Assembly (NCBI RefSeq): GCF_001612985.1
Contig: NZ_BDBM01000006.1
Span: 242,252 to 306,251 of the forward strand
Direction of reading: 5' to 3'
DNA: 64,000 bases
Origin: Nocardia gamkensis NBRC 108242
GTDB taxonomy: Bacteria > Actinomycetota > Actinomycetes > Mycobacteriales > Mycobacteriaceae
This document shows positions 50,634 through 59,364 of the stretch, in pieces; positions within the stretch are counted from its first letter, which is position 1, and each line of letters begins with the position of its first letter. The notes below the pieces were generated by a model. It did no database searches and was not told the DNA's origin. It saw only the letters and a program-made list of their open reading frames with translations. The translations under genes were made by a program, and so were the position numbers.

Positions 50634-51104
50634 ATGGGCTCTACAGGGACCGACTGGCGAGATCTCGCCGCGCGGGAGACCGGGGTGACCGCGGCCGAGT
50701 TGGATGCGCTGTGGGCCGATCTGCCCGTCGCGCGCGCCGCGGACATCCTGGGCGAATGGAAGGGGGCGGCGTTTCCGACCGAGCATCCGCTGCGCAAAGC
50801 GCTCTCGGTCAATCGCTGGTACGGCAAGACGTTCCACAGCGTGCTGGACGCGAAGCCGTTGATCTGCCGCGCCGAGGACGGGTCGCTGTTCTCCAACGTC
50901 GAACTCGGCGGCGGCGGGGAGGCGACGCTGTGGAATATCGAGTTCCGCGGCGAGGTGACCGCCACCATGGTCTACGACAGCCGACCGGTCTTCGACCACT
51001 TCAAATGGCTCGACGAGAACACGCTGATGGGCATCATGAACGGCAGGCCCGAGGTGGTGCTGGCCCACGGCGAGCACTTCTACTTCCTGCTCGAGCGGGT
51101 CTGA
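50634..51104 (+). CDS. GXWXG/DUF4334-type protein (156 aa)
   Basis: ATG 50634 has GAGGA five bases upstream; ATG 50628 overlaps that site. The N-terminal ILGEWKGAAFPTEHPL contains the GxWxG motif, and the C-terminal MVYDSRPVFDHFKWLDENTL and MGIMNGRPE match DUF4334. The family is often found beside oxidoreductases but has no defined role; a small lipocalin-like ligand binder is possible. It is followed after 3 bp by the alcohol dehydrogenase. Confidence 0.75.
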   Translation: MGSTGTDWRDLAARETGVTAAELDALWADLPVARAADILGEWKGAAFPTEHPLRKALSVNRWYGKTFHSVLDAKPLICRAEDGSLFSNVELGGGGEATLWNIEFRGEVTATMVYDSRPVFDHFKWLDENTLMGIMNGRPEVVLAHGEHFYFLLERV

Positions 51105-51107
51105 GCG

Positions 51108-52199
51108 ATGGTAACCACCACCGCGGTGCTCTCGCGCGACCCGGCCGCGCCGTTCACCGTCGAAGCCGTCGAGATCGATGAGCCGCGCGACGACGAGATC
51201 CTGGTCCGGGTCCAGGCCACCGGGATCTGCCACACCGACCTGATCAGCCGCGCGGCGGGCGCGGCCGACCGTCCGGTGCTGCTCGGGCACGAAGGCGCCG
51301 GAGTGGTGGAGGCCGTCGGCGCGTCGGTGACCGGTGTGCGGCCCGGTGACCGCGTCGTGTTGACGTTCCGGCACTGCGGAACGTGCCGGAACTGCCGGGC
51401 CGGACGGCCGGCGTATTGCGTGCGGGCGGCGAAGCTGAACCAGTTCGGCCCCCGGGCGGACCGCTCTTCCCGGGTCACCATCGCGGGAACCGCGGTGCTG
51501 GACGGGTTCTTCGGTCAATCGAGCTTCGCCGCGTACGCGTTGACCACCTCGGACAACACGGTGGTCGTCGACACACAGGTCGATCCGGCGATCCTGGCTC
51601 CACTGGGCTGCGGATTCCTGACCGGCGCCGGAGCGGTGCTCAATGTACTGCGACCGGACCGGGACGCCCGCGTCGCGGTCTACGGCGCGGGTGCGGTCGG
51701 GATGGCGGGCGTGCTGGCGGCCCTGGCGAGCGAGGTCGCCGAACTCGTCGTGGTGGAGCCGTCGCCATTCCGGCGGGCGCTGGCGCTGGAACTCGGCGCC
51801 ACCGCGGCCCTGGATCCGGCGGCCGACGACATCGTGCCCGCGATGCGGAAGCTGACCGACGGCGGGGCGACCCACGCACTCGACACCACGGGATCGTCGC
51901 GCGTGCTGGCCACGGCGGCCGCCGTGGCCGCGCTCGGCGGTACCGTGGTCGCGGTCGGCCTGGGTACCGGCGTCCCGGAGATCGACTTGCGGGATATCGT
52001 GCTGGGCGGCAAAGGGATCCGCGGTTGCCTGGAAGGCGACGCGGTGCCCGCGACCTTCATTCCGCACCTGCTGGACCTCCACGCCGCCGGACGCTTCCCC
52101 ATCGACCGTCTCGTGACGGCGTACCCGCATACCGACATCAATGCCGCGCTCGCGCAGCAGCGCGACGGCAAGGTCGTCAAGCCCGTTCTGACCTGGTGA
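51108..52199 (+). CDS. Zinc-dependent alcohol dehydrogenase (363 aa)
   Basis: Catalytic zinc ligands are Cys41 (GICHTD) and His61-Glu62 (GHEGAG); the structural zinc is held by Cys90, Cys93, Cys96 and Cys104. The Rossmann motif VYGAGAVGMAG is near residue 200. The sequence is of the benzyl/aryl-alcohol dehydrogenase type (class III-like medium-chain). It likely oxidises an alcohol to an aldehyde with NAD. It forms an operon with DUF4334 under TetR control. Confidence 0.87.
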   Translation: MVTTTAVLSRDPAAPFTVEAVEIDEPRDDEILVRVQATGICHTDLISRAAGAADRPVLLGHEGAGVVEAVGASVTGVRPGDRVVLTFRHCGTCRNCRAGRPAYCVRAAKLNQFGPRADRSSRVTIAGTAVLDGFFGQSSFAAYALTTSDNTVVVDTQVDPAILAPLGCGFLTGAGAVLNVLRPDRDARVAVYGAGAVGMAGVLAALASEVAELVVVEPSPFRRALALELGATAALDPAADDIVPAMRKLTDGGATHALDTTGSSRVLATAAAVAALGGTVVAVGLGTGVPEIDLRDIVLGGKGIRGCLEGDAVPATFIPHLLDLHAAGRFPIDRLVTAYPHTDINAALAQQRDGKVVKPVLTW

Positions 52200-52314
52200 C
52201 CGGACCGACGCGCCATGACCTCGCTGGTTGGGGCGAGGCAAAAGGGGGATAACCCGCGAAAGGGCCGGATGCGAGCACGGGCATGCGGCCGGGCGACCGC
52301 AGGAAGGGGCCGGG

Positions 52315-53736
52315 ATGGTGTCGAGCACGCTCGCCGCGCTGTACCAGGCGTCCGCGCAGGAGCCGCCCGGTCTGCTGCCCGCGCGCCAGCAGATGGCCTT
52401 CTCGCTGGGCTGGCATATCGTGCTGGCCTGTTTCGGGGTGGCGTTTCCCGCCATGATCTACGTGGTGCATCGCCGGGGAATCGTCCGTGCCGACTCCGTC
52501 GCCCTGGGGTTGGCCAAGCGGTGGGCGACGGTGTCGGCGATCCTGTTCGCCATCGGCGCGGTCTCCGGAACGGTCCTCAGCTTCGAGATGGGCTTGTTGT
52601 GGCCGGGGCTGATGGGCCGCTACGGCGACGTGCTCGGCTTGCCGTTCGCCTTCGAAGGGCTCTCGTTCTTCATCGAAGCGATCTTCCTGGGCATCTACCT
52701 CTACGGATGGGGCCGCATGCCGCCGCGCAGGCACCTCGCGATGCTCATCCCGATGGGCATCGCGGGGGTGGTCGGCACATTTTGCGTGGTCAGCGTCAAC
52801 GCGTGGATGAACGATCCGACCGGCTTCCGGCTCGTCGACGGCGAGGTGACCGACGTCGATCCGTGGCGCGCGATGTTCAACGACGGCGCCTACCTGCAGT
52901 TCGCGCACATGTGGGTCGGGGCCTTCATGGTGGTCGGATTCCTCGTGTCGGGGGTCTACGCGGCAGGTCTGCTACGGGGACGCCGCGACCAGCACCATCG
53001 GCTCGGGTTCACGGTCCCGTTCGTCTTCGCGACCGTCGCCGCCGTCGCGCAACCTCTCATCGGGCACGTCCTGGGGATGCGGGTGCACGACACGCAACCG
53101 GCGAAGCTGGCCGCGTTCGAACTGGCCGCCACCACCGAGGGGTCCGCCCCGTTGCGATTGGGCGGCGTGCTCGTCGACGGTGAGGTCAAGGGAGCGCTCG
53201 AGATCCCTCGGCTGGGTTCGATCATCGCTCGCAACTCGCTGACCGCACCCGTCCCCGGCCTGGACTCGGTCCCCGTCGAGGATCGGCCACCGGTCAACAT
53301 CACCCACCTCGGCTTCCAGACCATGGTCGCCATCGGCACCCTGCTCGCGCTCATGGTGATCGTGTTCTGGTTGCTGCGCTGGCGGCGGCGCGACCTGCTG
53401 GCCCGGCGCTGGTTCCTCCGGGCGGCGGTGGCGGCGGGGCCTCTGGCGATTCTCGCGCTCGAATGCGGCTGGACCGCCACCGAAGTAGGCCGCCAGCCGT
53501 GGACGGTGTGGCAAGTGCTGCGTACCACCGACGCCGCCAGCATGAGCAACGATCTGTGGTGGAGCTACGTCAGCGTGTTGCTGGTGTATATCGGGATGAC
53601 GGTGGGCGCGATCGTCGTCCTGCGCTCCATGGCCCGCCGCTGGCGCACCGGCACCGCGACCATCACCGCTCCGTACGGGCCGGGAGCATCGCCGGTCGAC
53701 CAGGCGCAGCGTGCTCGCAGCGTCGGAAAGTCCTGA
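52315..53736 (+). CDS. cydA: Cytochrome bd oxidase subunit I (473 aa)
   Basis: The start is ATG 52315 with GGAAGGGG upstream. LLPARQQMAFSLGWHIVLAC carries the heme ligand His34. Later features are the short Q-loop, GRQPWTVWQVLRT and about nine membrane helices. It reduces oxygen to water with quinol electrons at low oxygen. The cydB gene follows at 3 bp; no cydDC is present in the window. Confidence 0.93.
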   Translation: MVSSTLAALYQASAQEPPGLLPARQQMAFSLGWHIVLACFGVAFPAMIYVVHRRGIVRADSVALGLAKRWATVSAILFAIGAVSGTVLSFEMGLLWPGLMGRYGDVLGLPFAFEGLSFFIEAIFLGIYLYGWGRMPPRRHLAMLIPMGIAGVVGTFCVVSVNAWMNDPTGFRLVDGEVTDVDPWRAMFNDGAYLQFAHMWVGAFMVVGFLVSGVYAAGLLRGRRDQHHRLGFTVPFVFATVAAVAQPLIGHVLGMRVHDTQPAKLAAFELAATTEGSAPLRLGGVLVDGEVKGALEIPRLGSIIARNSLTAPVPGLDSVPVEDRPPVNITHLGFQTMVAIGTLLALMVIVFWLLRWRRRDLLARRWFLRAAVAAGPLAILALECGWTATEVGRQPWTVWQVLRTTDAASMSNDLWWSYVSVLLVYIGMTVGAIVVLRSMARRWRTGTATITAPYGPGASPVDQAQRARSVGKS

Positions 53737-53739
53737 CCG

Positions 53740-54765
53740 ATGGATCTCTCGGACGTTGTCGCGACGGCGATGTTCATCGGGGTGGTGCTCTACGCACTGT
53801 TCGGTGGCGCGGACTTCGGCTCCGGATTCTGGGACCTGACCGCGGGCGGCCCCCAGCGCGGTAGCCGCCTGCGGGTGCTCATCGACCACAGCATCGGACC
53901 GGTGTGGGAGGCCAACCACGTCTGGCTGATCTACATCCTGGTGTTCCTCTGGACCGCCTACCCTGCGGCGTTCGCCGCCATCATGACCACCTTGTTCATC
54001 CCGATGAGCCTGGCGCTGCTCGGAATCGTGCTGCGCGGGGCGAACTTCGCCTTCCGCAAGTACTCCGCGACCCTGGGCCAGGCGCGCCTGTTCGGCGCCT
54101 TGTTCGCCGGTGCGTCACTGATCACGCCGTTCTTCTTCGGCACCGCCGTCGGTGCGATCGCCTCCGGCCGGGTGCCCGCCGAGGGGTACGGCCACCCGGT
54201 GCGTTCGTGGCTGAGTCCGACCTCGATCCTGGGCGGCACCCTGGCTGTCGGAACGTCCGCCTTCCTGGCCGGAGTCTTCCTGACCGCCGACGCCGCACGT
54301 TCGGGTGATGGCGCCCTCGCCGGCTATCTGCGTTCCCGCACGCTGATCGTCGGTGGGGTGACCGGGGCGGTCGCGATCGCGGCGATCCTTCCGATCCGGC
54401 ATGACGCACCGACCCTCGGTGCCGGGCTGCTCGGACGCGCCCTGCCGCTGATCGCACTCTCGGCCGCCGCGGGCGCGGCCACCCTGGTGCTGCTGTACCG
54501 GCGTCGCTTCGGGTGGGCACGGGTGCCTGCGGCGACCGCGGTCGCCGCGATCGTCATCGGATGGGCGGTCGCGCAGACGCCGTGGATTCTCGTCGACGAG
54601 ATGCTCATCGCGGATGCTGCGGGTGCCAGGGCCACCCTTCTCGCACTGCTCGCCGTCGTCGCCCTCGCCGCCGTCACGGTGCTACCCGCGTTGGCCTACT
54701 TGTTCTGGCTCACCCAGACCGACGCGTGGGTACGCGAGCAGCCCGGGTCCCCGGAAGAGGCGTAG
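53740..54765 (+). CDS. cydB: Cytochrome bd oxidase subunit II (341 aa)
   Basis: This membrane protein has the subunit II start with FGGADFGSGFWDL and GPVWEANHVWLIYILVFLWT, then eight to nine helices ending WLTQTDAW. It pairs with CydA. Neither gene carries frameshifts, so the oxidase should be functional. Confidence 0.92.
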   Translation: MDLSDVVATAMFIGVVLYALFGGADFGSGFWDLTAGGPQRGSRLRVLIDHSIGPVWEANHVWLIYILVFLWTAYPAAFAAIMTTLFIPMSLALLGIVLRGANFAFRKYSATLGQARLFGALFAGASLITPFFFGTAVGAIASGRVPAEGYGHPVRSWLSPTSILGGTLAVGTSAFLAGVFLTADAARSGDGALAGYLRSRTLIVGGVTGAVAIAAILPIRHDAPTLGAGLLGRALPLIALSAAAGAATLVLLYRRRFGWARVPAATAVAAIVIGWAVAQTPWILVDEMLIADAAGARATLLALLAVVALAAVTVLPALAYLFWLTQTDAWVREQPGSPEEA

Positions 54766-55307
54766 GACACCGCGGGCCTGCGCGCACCTCGCGACGGATC
54801 CGCGAAGTGGTACCGAAAGAACGGTTTGTTTGTGGTCGCGGGTGGTATCCGCCGCACGTATCGGTTCGACAGCGCGGTCGTGACGGTACGTGATCGGGGC
54901 ATCCCCGCAGCTCGACGACCGGCCGGTTCGACGTTTGTCACGAATCCTTCGCGCCGCACGAGACGAGATGCCCTCTTCCAGAGGATGAACGGCGCGAAGG
55001 ATTGCATCGTGATCGAGGACATGAATATGCCCAGCACCGACGACGACCGAGACCGGATCATCTGGCCCGAGTCCAGCGCTTCGAACGCGTGGTGGGCGGA
55101 TGTCATGGACCACCGATTCCCCCGAACCCAGACCACGACCTCGAGTTGACCTCGCCCGGCCCCGTTCCGATCGCAGCTGCGCCGCTCACCCGCGCCCCGG
55201 CCGTCGCCGCGTTGCGGGGCCGGTGTGCGCCGCGCCCTGTTCTGCGGCGGTAGCTTCGGTTGTCGGGCCGTCGTCGCGGCGTGGACGACTGTCGGTGCCG
55301 AGGGCGG
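54766..55307. other. Region after cydB, mostly without recognised genes
   Basis: This 542-bp stretch between cydB and the convergent SDR gene holds one small likely ORF at 55027-55149. CCGGCCCCG and CGGGGCCGG arms near 55157 and 55213 could pair over a long loop. Nothing else is supported. Confidence 0.4.
55027..55149 (+). CDS. Small acidic hypothetical protein (40 aa)
   Basis: GAGG lies eight bases before ATG 55027. The product MPSTDDDRDRIIWPESSASN continues with AWWADVMDHRF, unusually rich in Trp and acidic residues. Codon use fits the genome. No family is recognised; an alternative start is ATG 55021. Confidence 0.4.
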   Translation: MPSTDDDRDRIIWPESSASNAWWADVMDHRFPRTQTTTSS

Positions 55308-56054
55308 TCACATGAACCGCCCACCGGTCACCTCGAGCACGGTCCCGGTCATGTACGACGACAGATCCGAAGCCAGGAACAGTGCGACGGAGGCGATCTC
55401 GCCGACCTCACCCGCCCGCCCGAGCGGAATCTCGGCCATCTTCTGATCCCACACCTTCTGCGGCATCGCCTCGGTCATCGCGGTGCGGATCAAGCCGGGC
55501 TGGATCGCGTTGACGCGCACGCCCAGGTGTGCGAGTTCCTTGGCGGCGGCCTTGGACAGGCCGACGATGCCCGCCTTGGCGGCGGAGTAGTTGGTCTGGC
55601 CCGCCAGCCCGATCTTGCCCGACAGCGACGACATGTTGACGATGGCTCCGCTGCCACGCTCGCGCATGATCGCGCCGGCCAGCCGGGTGCCGTTCCAGGT
55701 GCCTTTGAGGTGCACCGAGATCACCTGGTCGAACTGGTCCTCAGTCATCGTGCGCATGGTGGCGTCGCGGGTGATCCCGGCATTGTTGACCATCACGTCG
55801 ACCGGGGAGAACGACTCCGCGGCCGCGTCGAGCAGAGCCTGCACCTCCTCGGCGACGGTGACATCGCAACGTACGCCGCGCGCGACGGCCGCGCCGCCGA
55901 GACGTTCGGCCGCCTGCGCGGCGGCGGTCCCGTCGATGTCACCGACGACGACGCGGGCGCCTTCGGCGACGAATCGCTCGGCGATCGCGTAACCGATTCC
56001 CTGTGCGGCGCCGGTGATCACGGCGGTCTTGTCGTGTAGCAGTGGGCCGGTCAT
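55308..56054 (-). CDS. SDR-family oxidoreductase, FabG-like (248 aa)
   Basis: Motifs are TGAAQGIG (residues 14-21), NNAG, the catalytic Ser in [14 protein letters not shown] and VNAIQPGLI. This is a classical 3-oxoacyl-ACP reductase-type SDR using NADP(H). GAGGA precedes the ATG. It may be translated together with the upstream small gene, whose stop overlaps this start (ATGA). The substrate is not evident. Confidence 0.87.
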   Translation of the reverse strand: MTGPLLHDKTAVITGAAQGIGYAIAERFVAEGARVVVGDIDGTAAAQAAERLGGAAVARGVRCDVTVAEEVQALLDAAAESFSPVDVMVNNAGITRDATMRTMTEDQFDQVISVHLKGTWNGTRLAGAIMRERGSGAIVNMSSLSGKIGLAGQTNYSAAKAGIVGLSKAAAKELAHLGVRVNAIQPGLIRTAMTEAMPQKVWDQKMAEIPLGRAGEVGEIASVALFLASDLSSYMTGTVLEVTGGRFM

Positions 56055-56443
56055 GAATGTTCCTCACGGTGGTCGGTCTCGGGGACATCGCCGATGTGCG
56101 CCGGATGCGCTGGGCGCGTCCGATTATCGGCTTGTCGACCATGATCGACGACCGCAGCGGCGTCGGCGGGGTCGGTCGCCGGCACGATGCACCGTGCCCA
56201 GGTCAGCTCGGCCTGGGCCGGGCGCAGGGCGGCGACGGGGGCGAGCCGGCACGGGGGGATGCAGGGTATTTGCCGGTGCGACCGAGGCGTCGGCTGCTCG
56301 AGTCCGGTGAGCACCTCGCTGAGGGAACCTGCCCCGAAAGCGGCGACGACGTTACCGGTCACCTTCGCCGTGCCCCGCGCCCGCCCTTGTCGCGGCGCCA
56401 GAGCGACGACCACCGCGCATATTCGAAGCAATGGTGTGGCCAC
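56051..56443 (-). CDS. Hypothetical protein overlapping the SDR start (130 aa)
   Basis: The frame ends in a TGA that overlaps the SDR start by 4 bp. Third codon positions are mostly G/C in the middle of the frame, but the first ~25 codons are less biased, so the true start may be further in. The chain has Cys in CIPPC and a His/Asp-rich C-terminus. No family is recognised. Confidence 0.35.
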   Translation of the reverse strand: MATPLLRICAVVVALAPRQGRARGTAKVTGNVVAAFGAGSLSEVLTGLEQPTPRSHRQIPCIPPCRLAPVAALRPAQAELTWARCIVPATDPADAAAVVDHGRQADNRTRPAHPAHIGDVPETDHREEHS

Positions 56444-56461
56444 CGGGGGGAGCAGGGCGTA

Positions 56462-56716
56462 CTACGTGCCGGAGTTTTCGGGTTTCGGTGAACGGTGCAG
56501 GTGGCGCAGTTCGTCGATGATCTCGATCGCCGTCAGGGAAGAGGTCGCGGCGCCGTTGCGGATCCGGGCGGCCAGGCCTGCCGGGCAGCCGGGGCCCGGC
56601 CTGGACGTGGTGGCGCATGCCGTGCAGCCCTCGACGGCACCGGCGAGATGGGCTTCGACATTGCGCGCGTCGAGCGCGGCGATCAAATCGAGCCCGCTCA
56701 AGAAGTTGATCGGCAT
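56462..56716 (-). CDS. Small hypothetical protein (84 aa)
   Basis: AGAGGA lies nine bases before ATG 56716. MPINFLSGLDLIAALDARNV begins the chain, followed by GCTACATT and a further Cys (GPGCP). Strong G/C third positions support coding. A metal or cofactor role for the three Cys is possible. No family is recognised. Confidence 0.55.
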   Translation of the reverse strand: MPINFLSGLDLIAALDARNVEAHLAGAVEGCTACATTSRPGPGCPAGLAARIRNGAATSSLTAIEIIDELRHLHRSPKPENSGT

Positions 56717-56988
56717 GTCGATGAGTTCCTCTTGCTGAATGTCCGATCGGGGCGTGCGAGTCGCACGCGTTCTGTTCCGGCCGTCTTCATGCCGCACAGC
56801 CCGACTCGACCGGAGGCGGGACGGGCTGCAGCGATGTCCGGCGGGTGAATCCATTGCACGGCCGACGGCTTTGTCGGCCTGCCGACGTCGTTGTCGGGGC
56901 GGATGTCCGGTGACGGCGTTGTCGTACGGACGAGGAGCCGCACGCGTGTATATAGGCTCCGCATCGGTAATGTAACAGATGGATATAC

Positions 56989-58260
56989 CTATTGGGAACC
57001 CTCCAGCAAACTAGGCCTCGACGGCGTAAAGGCACGGCTAGGGGAGGCGGCGCGTGGGTGTGACGGTGCGGATCCGAAGCAGGATGTCGAACCAGTCGCC
57101 ACTCCGGCGCCGGCGATGTGATGGTCCGCGTCGCGGTCGGGGCGGTAGGTGCCGATGATCAGGCGCACCCGGGTCGGTTGGTGCAGCCATCGCCGGACCG
57201 GCCCGGGCGGCGCTGTGCGCAGGTCCAGTAGATAACCGGCGTGGTCGGGATGATCCAGCACGCTGTCGGCGAACTCGGCCGACGGAGCCGGAACCGTCAG
57301 ATCCGCGCGCAACTCGCCGGTGTGAAACGCGATCGCCAGGGACAGGTAGCCGGCGCCGAAGCGCTTGCGCAACAGGAAGCCGGTGGTCGGGAACTCCTGG
57401 GACATCGCCGCGATCGTCAGCCGCGGGGCGACCGCGGTGTTCGAGATCCCCTCCCAGTACGCGATCCGCTGTCCGGTGCGCTCGTGCCAGGCGGCGATTC
57501 GGTCGGCGGCGTCCGCGGCCTCGGCGGCGAAGTCGCGGCGCCCGGACGCGGTGCTGAATTGGTGGTATCGCACGATGAGCCGCGCCGCGTCGAGCGCCGC
57601 GGGTTCGTCGGCGGCCCCTGGTAGCGATTCGACCAGCGCCAACGCGTCCCGGGCGTGGTCGACGAACGGTCGGCCGGGATGGGTGCCCCCGGCCCGCTGG
57701 AGATGCTCACCCACTCGGTGCGCGGAGATTATCGGGTCGTAATGCCCGCGCAGGTCGTCGAACCGGTCCGGTGCCACGGCGGCGACGAAGTCGCGGACCC
57801 GCGCGTAGTGCGCAGGCTTGGCCGCTTCGGGCGTCAATCCGAACAGCCGCACCGGATCGTCCGGATGCGCGCGGTTGAACTCGCGTAACCACTGCAGTAC
57901 GGCGAGGGTCTCGGTATTCCGCCAGGGAACCCACGCGTCACCGAGTAGTCCCAGGGGATCGCCCTGGCCGGTGCGGGTGTAATCGTCGAGAGCCGCGACC
58001 ACCGTCTCGTCGTCCAGCAGAGCCAGCGCCCGGAAGCCCTTCCGCTCCACCAGCGTCCGCAGGACTCGGTGCGCGATAACGGATACTTCGTGCCCGGCCC
58101 GGGTGGTCATGCCGATGCCGGCGACGACAACGTCTTCCATCGAGTCGGCGAGCGCGGGCAGGGCCCCGGGTGGCGTGTCGTCCTGCGGCACGTCGAACGG
58201 TCGGACCGCGTTACGAAGCCACTCGGCGACCTCGACGGCCTCGGATTTCCGCTGCGTCAT
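56989..58260 (-). CDS. Erythromycin esterase-family protein with substituted catalytic motif (423 aa)
   Basis: ATG 58260 follows GGGAG. The fold is recognised by HRVLRTLVERKGFRALALLD, YTRTGQGDPLGLL, a central WVPWRNTETLAVLQWLREFN and GTHPGRPFVDHARDALALVES near residue 230. In macrolide esterases the N-terminal motif reads GE-x-THG-x-x-E; here the corresponding stretch GIGMTTRAGHE (residues 48-58) has Met51 and Arg54 at the catalytic Glu and His positions. It may therefore have another activity, or none. The C-terminal ~35 residues are Ser/Pro-rich and atypical. Confidence 0.7.
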   Translation of the reverse strand: MTQRKSEAVEVAEWLRNAVRPFDVPQDDTPPGALPALADSMEDVVVAGIGMTTRAGHEVSVIAHRVLRTLVERKGFRALALLDDETVVAALDDYTRTGQGDPLGLLGDAWVPWRNTETLAVLQWLREFNRAHPDDPVRLFGLTPEAAKPAHYARVRDFVAAVAPDRFDDLRGHYDPIISAHRVGEHLQRAGGTHPGRPFVDHARDALALVESLPGAADEPAALDAARLIVRYHQFSTASGRRDFAAEAADAADRIAAWHERTGQRIAYWEGISNTAVAPRLTIAAMSQEFPTTGFLLRKRFGAGYLSLAIAFHTGELRADLTVPAPSAEFADSVLDHPDHAGYLLDLRTAPPGPVRRWLHQPTRVRLIIGTYRPDRDADHHIAGAGVATGSTSCFGSAPSHPRAASPSRAFTPSRPSLLEGSQ

Positions 58261-58324
58261 CCTGCACTCCCGACGGTTGAACAGCTGCCTGTGCCGCCCG
58301 GGGTAACCCGAAGCGCAAAGCATG

Positions 58325-58359
58325 TTTGACATCAAAGCTAATTACGTTTGAGGACAAAC
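58325..58359. promoter_or_regulatory. Tandem AT-rich palindromes upstream of the esterase-family gene
   Basis: TTTGACATCAAA (58325-58336) and GTTTGAGGACAAAC (58346-58359) are palindromes whose centres are 22 bp apart, two DNA turns. They are 65-99 bp before the ATG at 58260. Confidence 0.5.
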
Positions 58360-58433
58360 TAAATCGGCGCGCTGCCGATGTCAATCGCGCAGGAGCGCGG
58401 TCTCCAGGGCGCCGTCCGTCCCGGGAAGGTCGT

Positions 58434-59222
58434 TCAGGAGGTGGGCGTGCCCAGCAGCCGGGCCCGCCGGGTGAGGGTGAGTCCGATTCCCTCGGCGGCC
58501 GCGCGGACCGCTGCCGCGTGGTTCTCCGGATGGAACCGGTGGGACGGCCCTGCCACACTGATCGCGGCCACGACCTGGTCGGCCTCGCGGACCGGGGCGG
58601 CGACGCACACCAGGCCGGGAGCCGATTCCTCGAATTCGAAGGCCACGCCGTCGGCCGCGATCCGATCGAGCTGGTTGCGCAGCGTGCCGGGCAGGATCAT
58701 CGTCCGCGGGGTGTGGCGCCGAAGCGGTCCTGCCAGCACCTGGTCGCGCAGTGCCGCGTCGGCGTTGGCCAGCAGGACCTTGCCGATGGCCGTGCAATGC
58801 GCCGGCATGCGGCCTCCGATCCGGGACGGGGCGCTGGCCTGACGACGCCCGCCGATCTTGGTCAGGTACACGACATCCGTGCCGTCCAGAACGCCCAGAT
58901 GCACGGTCTCGTGAATACGCGCGTTCAACTCCTCCAGGAACGGAATCGCCACCTCGAGCAGACTCCGCTCCACCGACGCGCGCATCCCGAGCTCGAACAG
59001 ATGCCCGCCCAGCCGGTACCCGGCCTCGGTCCGGTCCAGCAACCGCACCGCCACCATGTCCGCCAGCACCCGGTGCAAGGTGCCCTTCGGCATCCCGGTC
59101 CGTCGCGCGAGTTCGGCCAGGCTCAACGCGGTGTCATCGATCGAGAACGCCTCGAGCACCGCCATGGTCTTGCCCAGAACGGTCGAGCCGTCTACCGCAC
59201 GACCGGCAGCCGCAGATGACAC
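58434..59222 (-). CDS. IclR-family transcriptional regulator (262 aa)
   Basis: The GTG start at 59222 is followed by a winged helix (LSLAELARRTGMPKGTLHRVLADM, residues ~33-56) and an effector domain with VVYLTKIGG, GRMPAHCTAIGKVLLA and GLVCVAAPVR. It is divergent from the meta-cleavage genes and probably controls them. A TGGGATCACCGTTCCA element lies between. It is a paralogue of the IclR at 14314 in the first cluster. Confidence 0.87.
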   Translation of the reverse strand: MSSAAAGRAVDGSTVLGKTMAVLEAFSIDDTALSLAELARRTGMPKGTLHRVLADMVAVRLLDRTEAGYRLGGHLFELGMRASVERSLLEVAIPFLEELNARIHETVHLGVLDGTDVVYLTKIGGRRQASAPSRIGGRMPAHCTAIGKVLLANADAALRDQVLAGPLRRHTPRTMILPGTLRNQLDRIAADGVAFEFEESAPGLVCVAAPVREADQVVAAISVAGPSHRFHPENHAAAVRAAAEGIGLTLTRRARLLGTPTS

Positions 59223-59321
59223 CGTCGACCTCCAACCCTTCGGGCCCGATCCACTCTACTCGAATGGCGTTCGGCTCAGCGGAACGCATCGCTGGTGGGC
59301 CGCTCCCGCCTGCGGCGACAG

Positions 59322-59337
59322 TGGGATCACCGTTCCA
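59322..59337. promoter_or_regulatory. IclR-type operator candidate
   Basis: TGGGATCACCGTTCCA has TGG/CCA outer arms like the TGGAA-type boxes of IclR regulators. It lies 28 bp before the hydratase start, in the 142-bp divergent gap. Confidence 0.35.
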
Positions 59338-59364
59338 TCCTTCCTCACGAATTCCGGGATCCCG

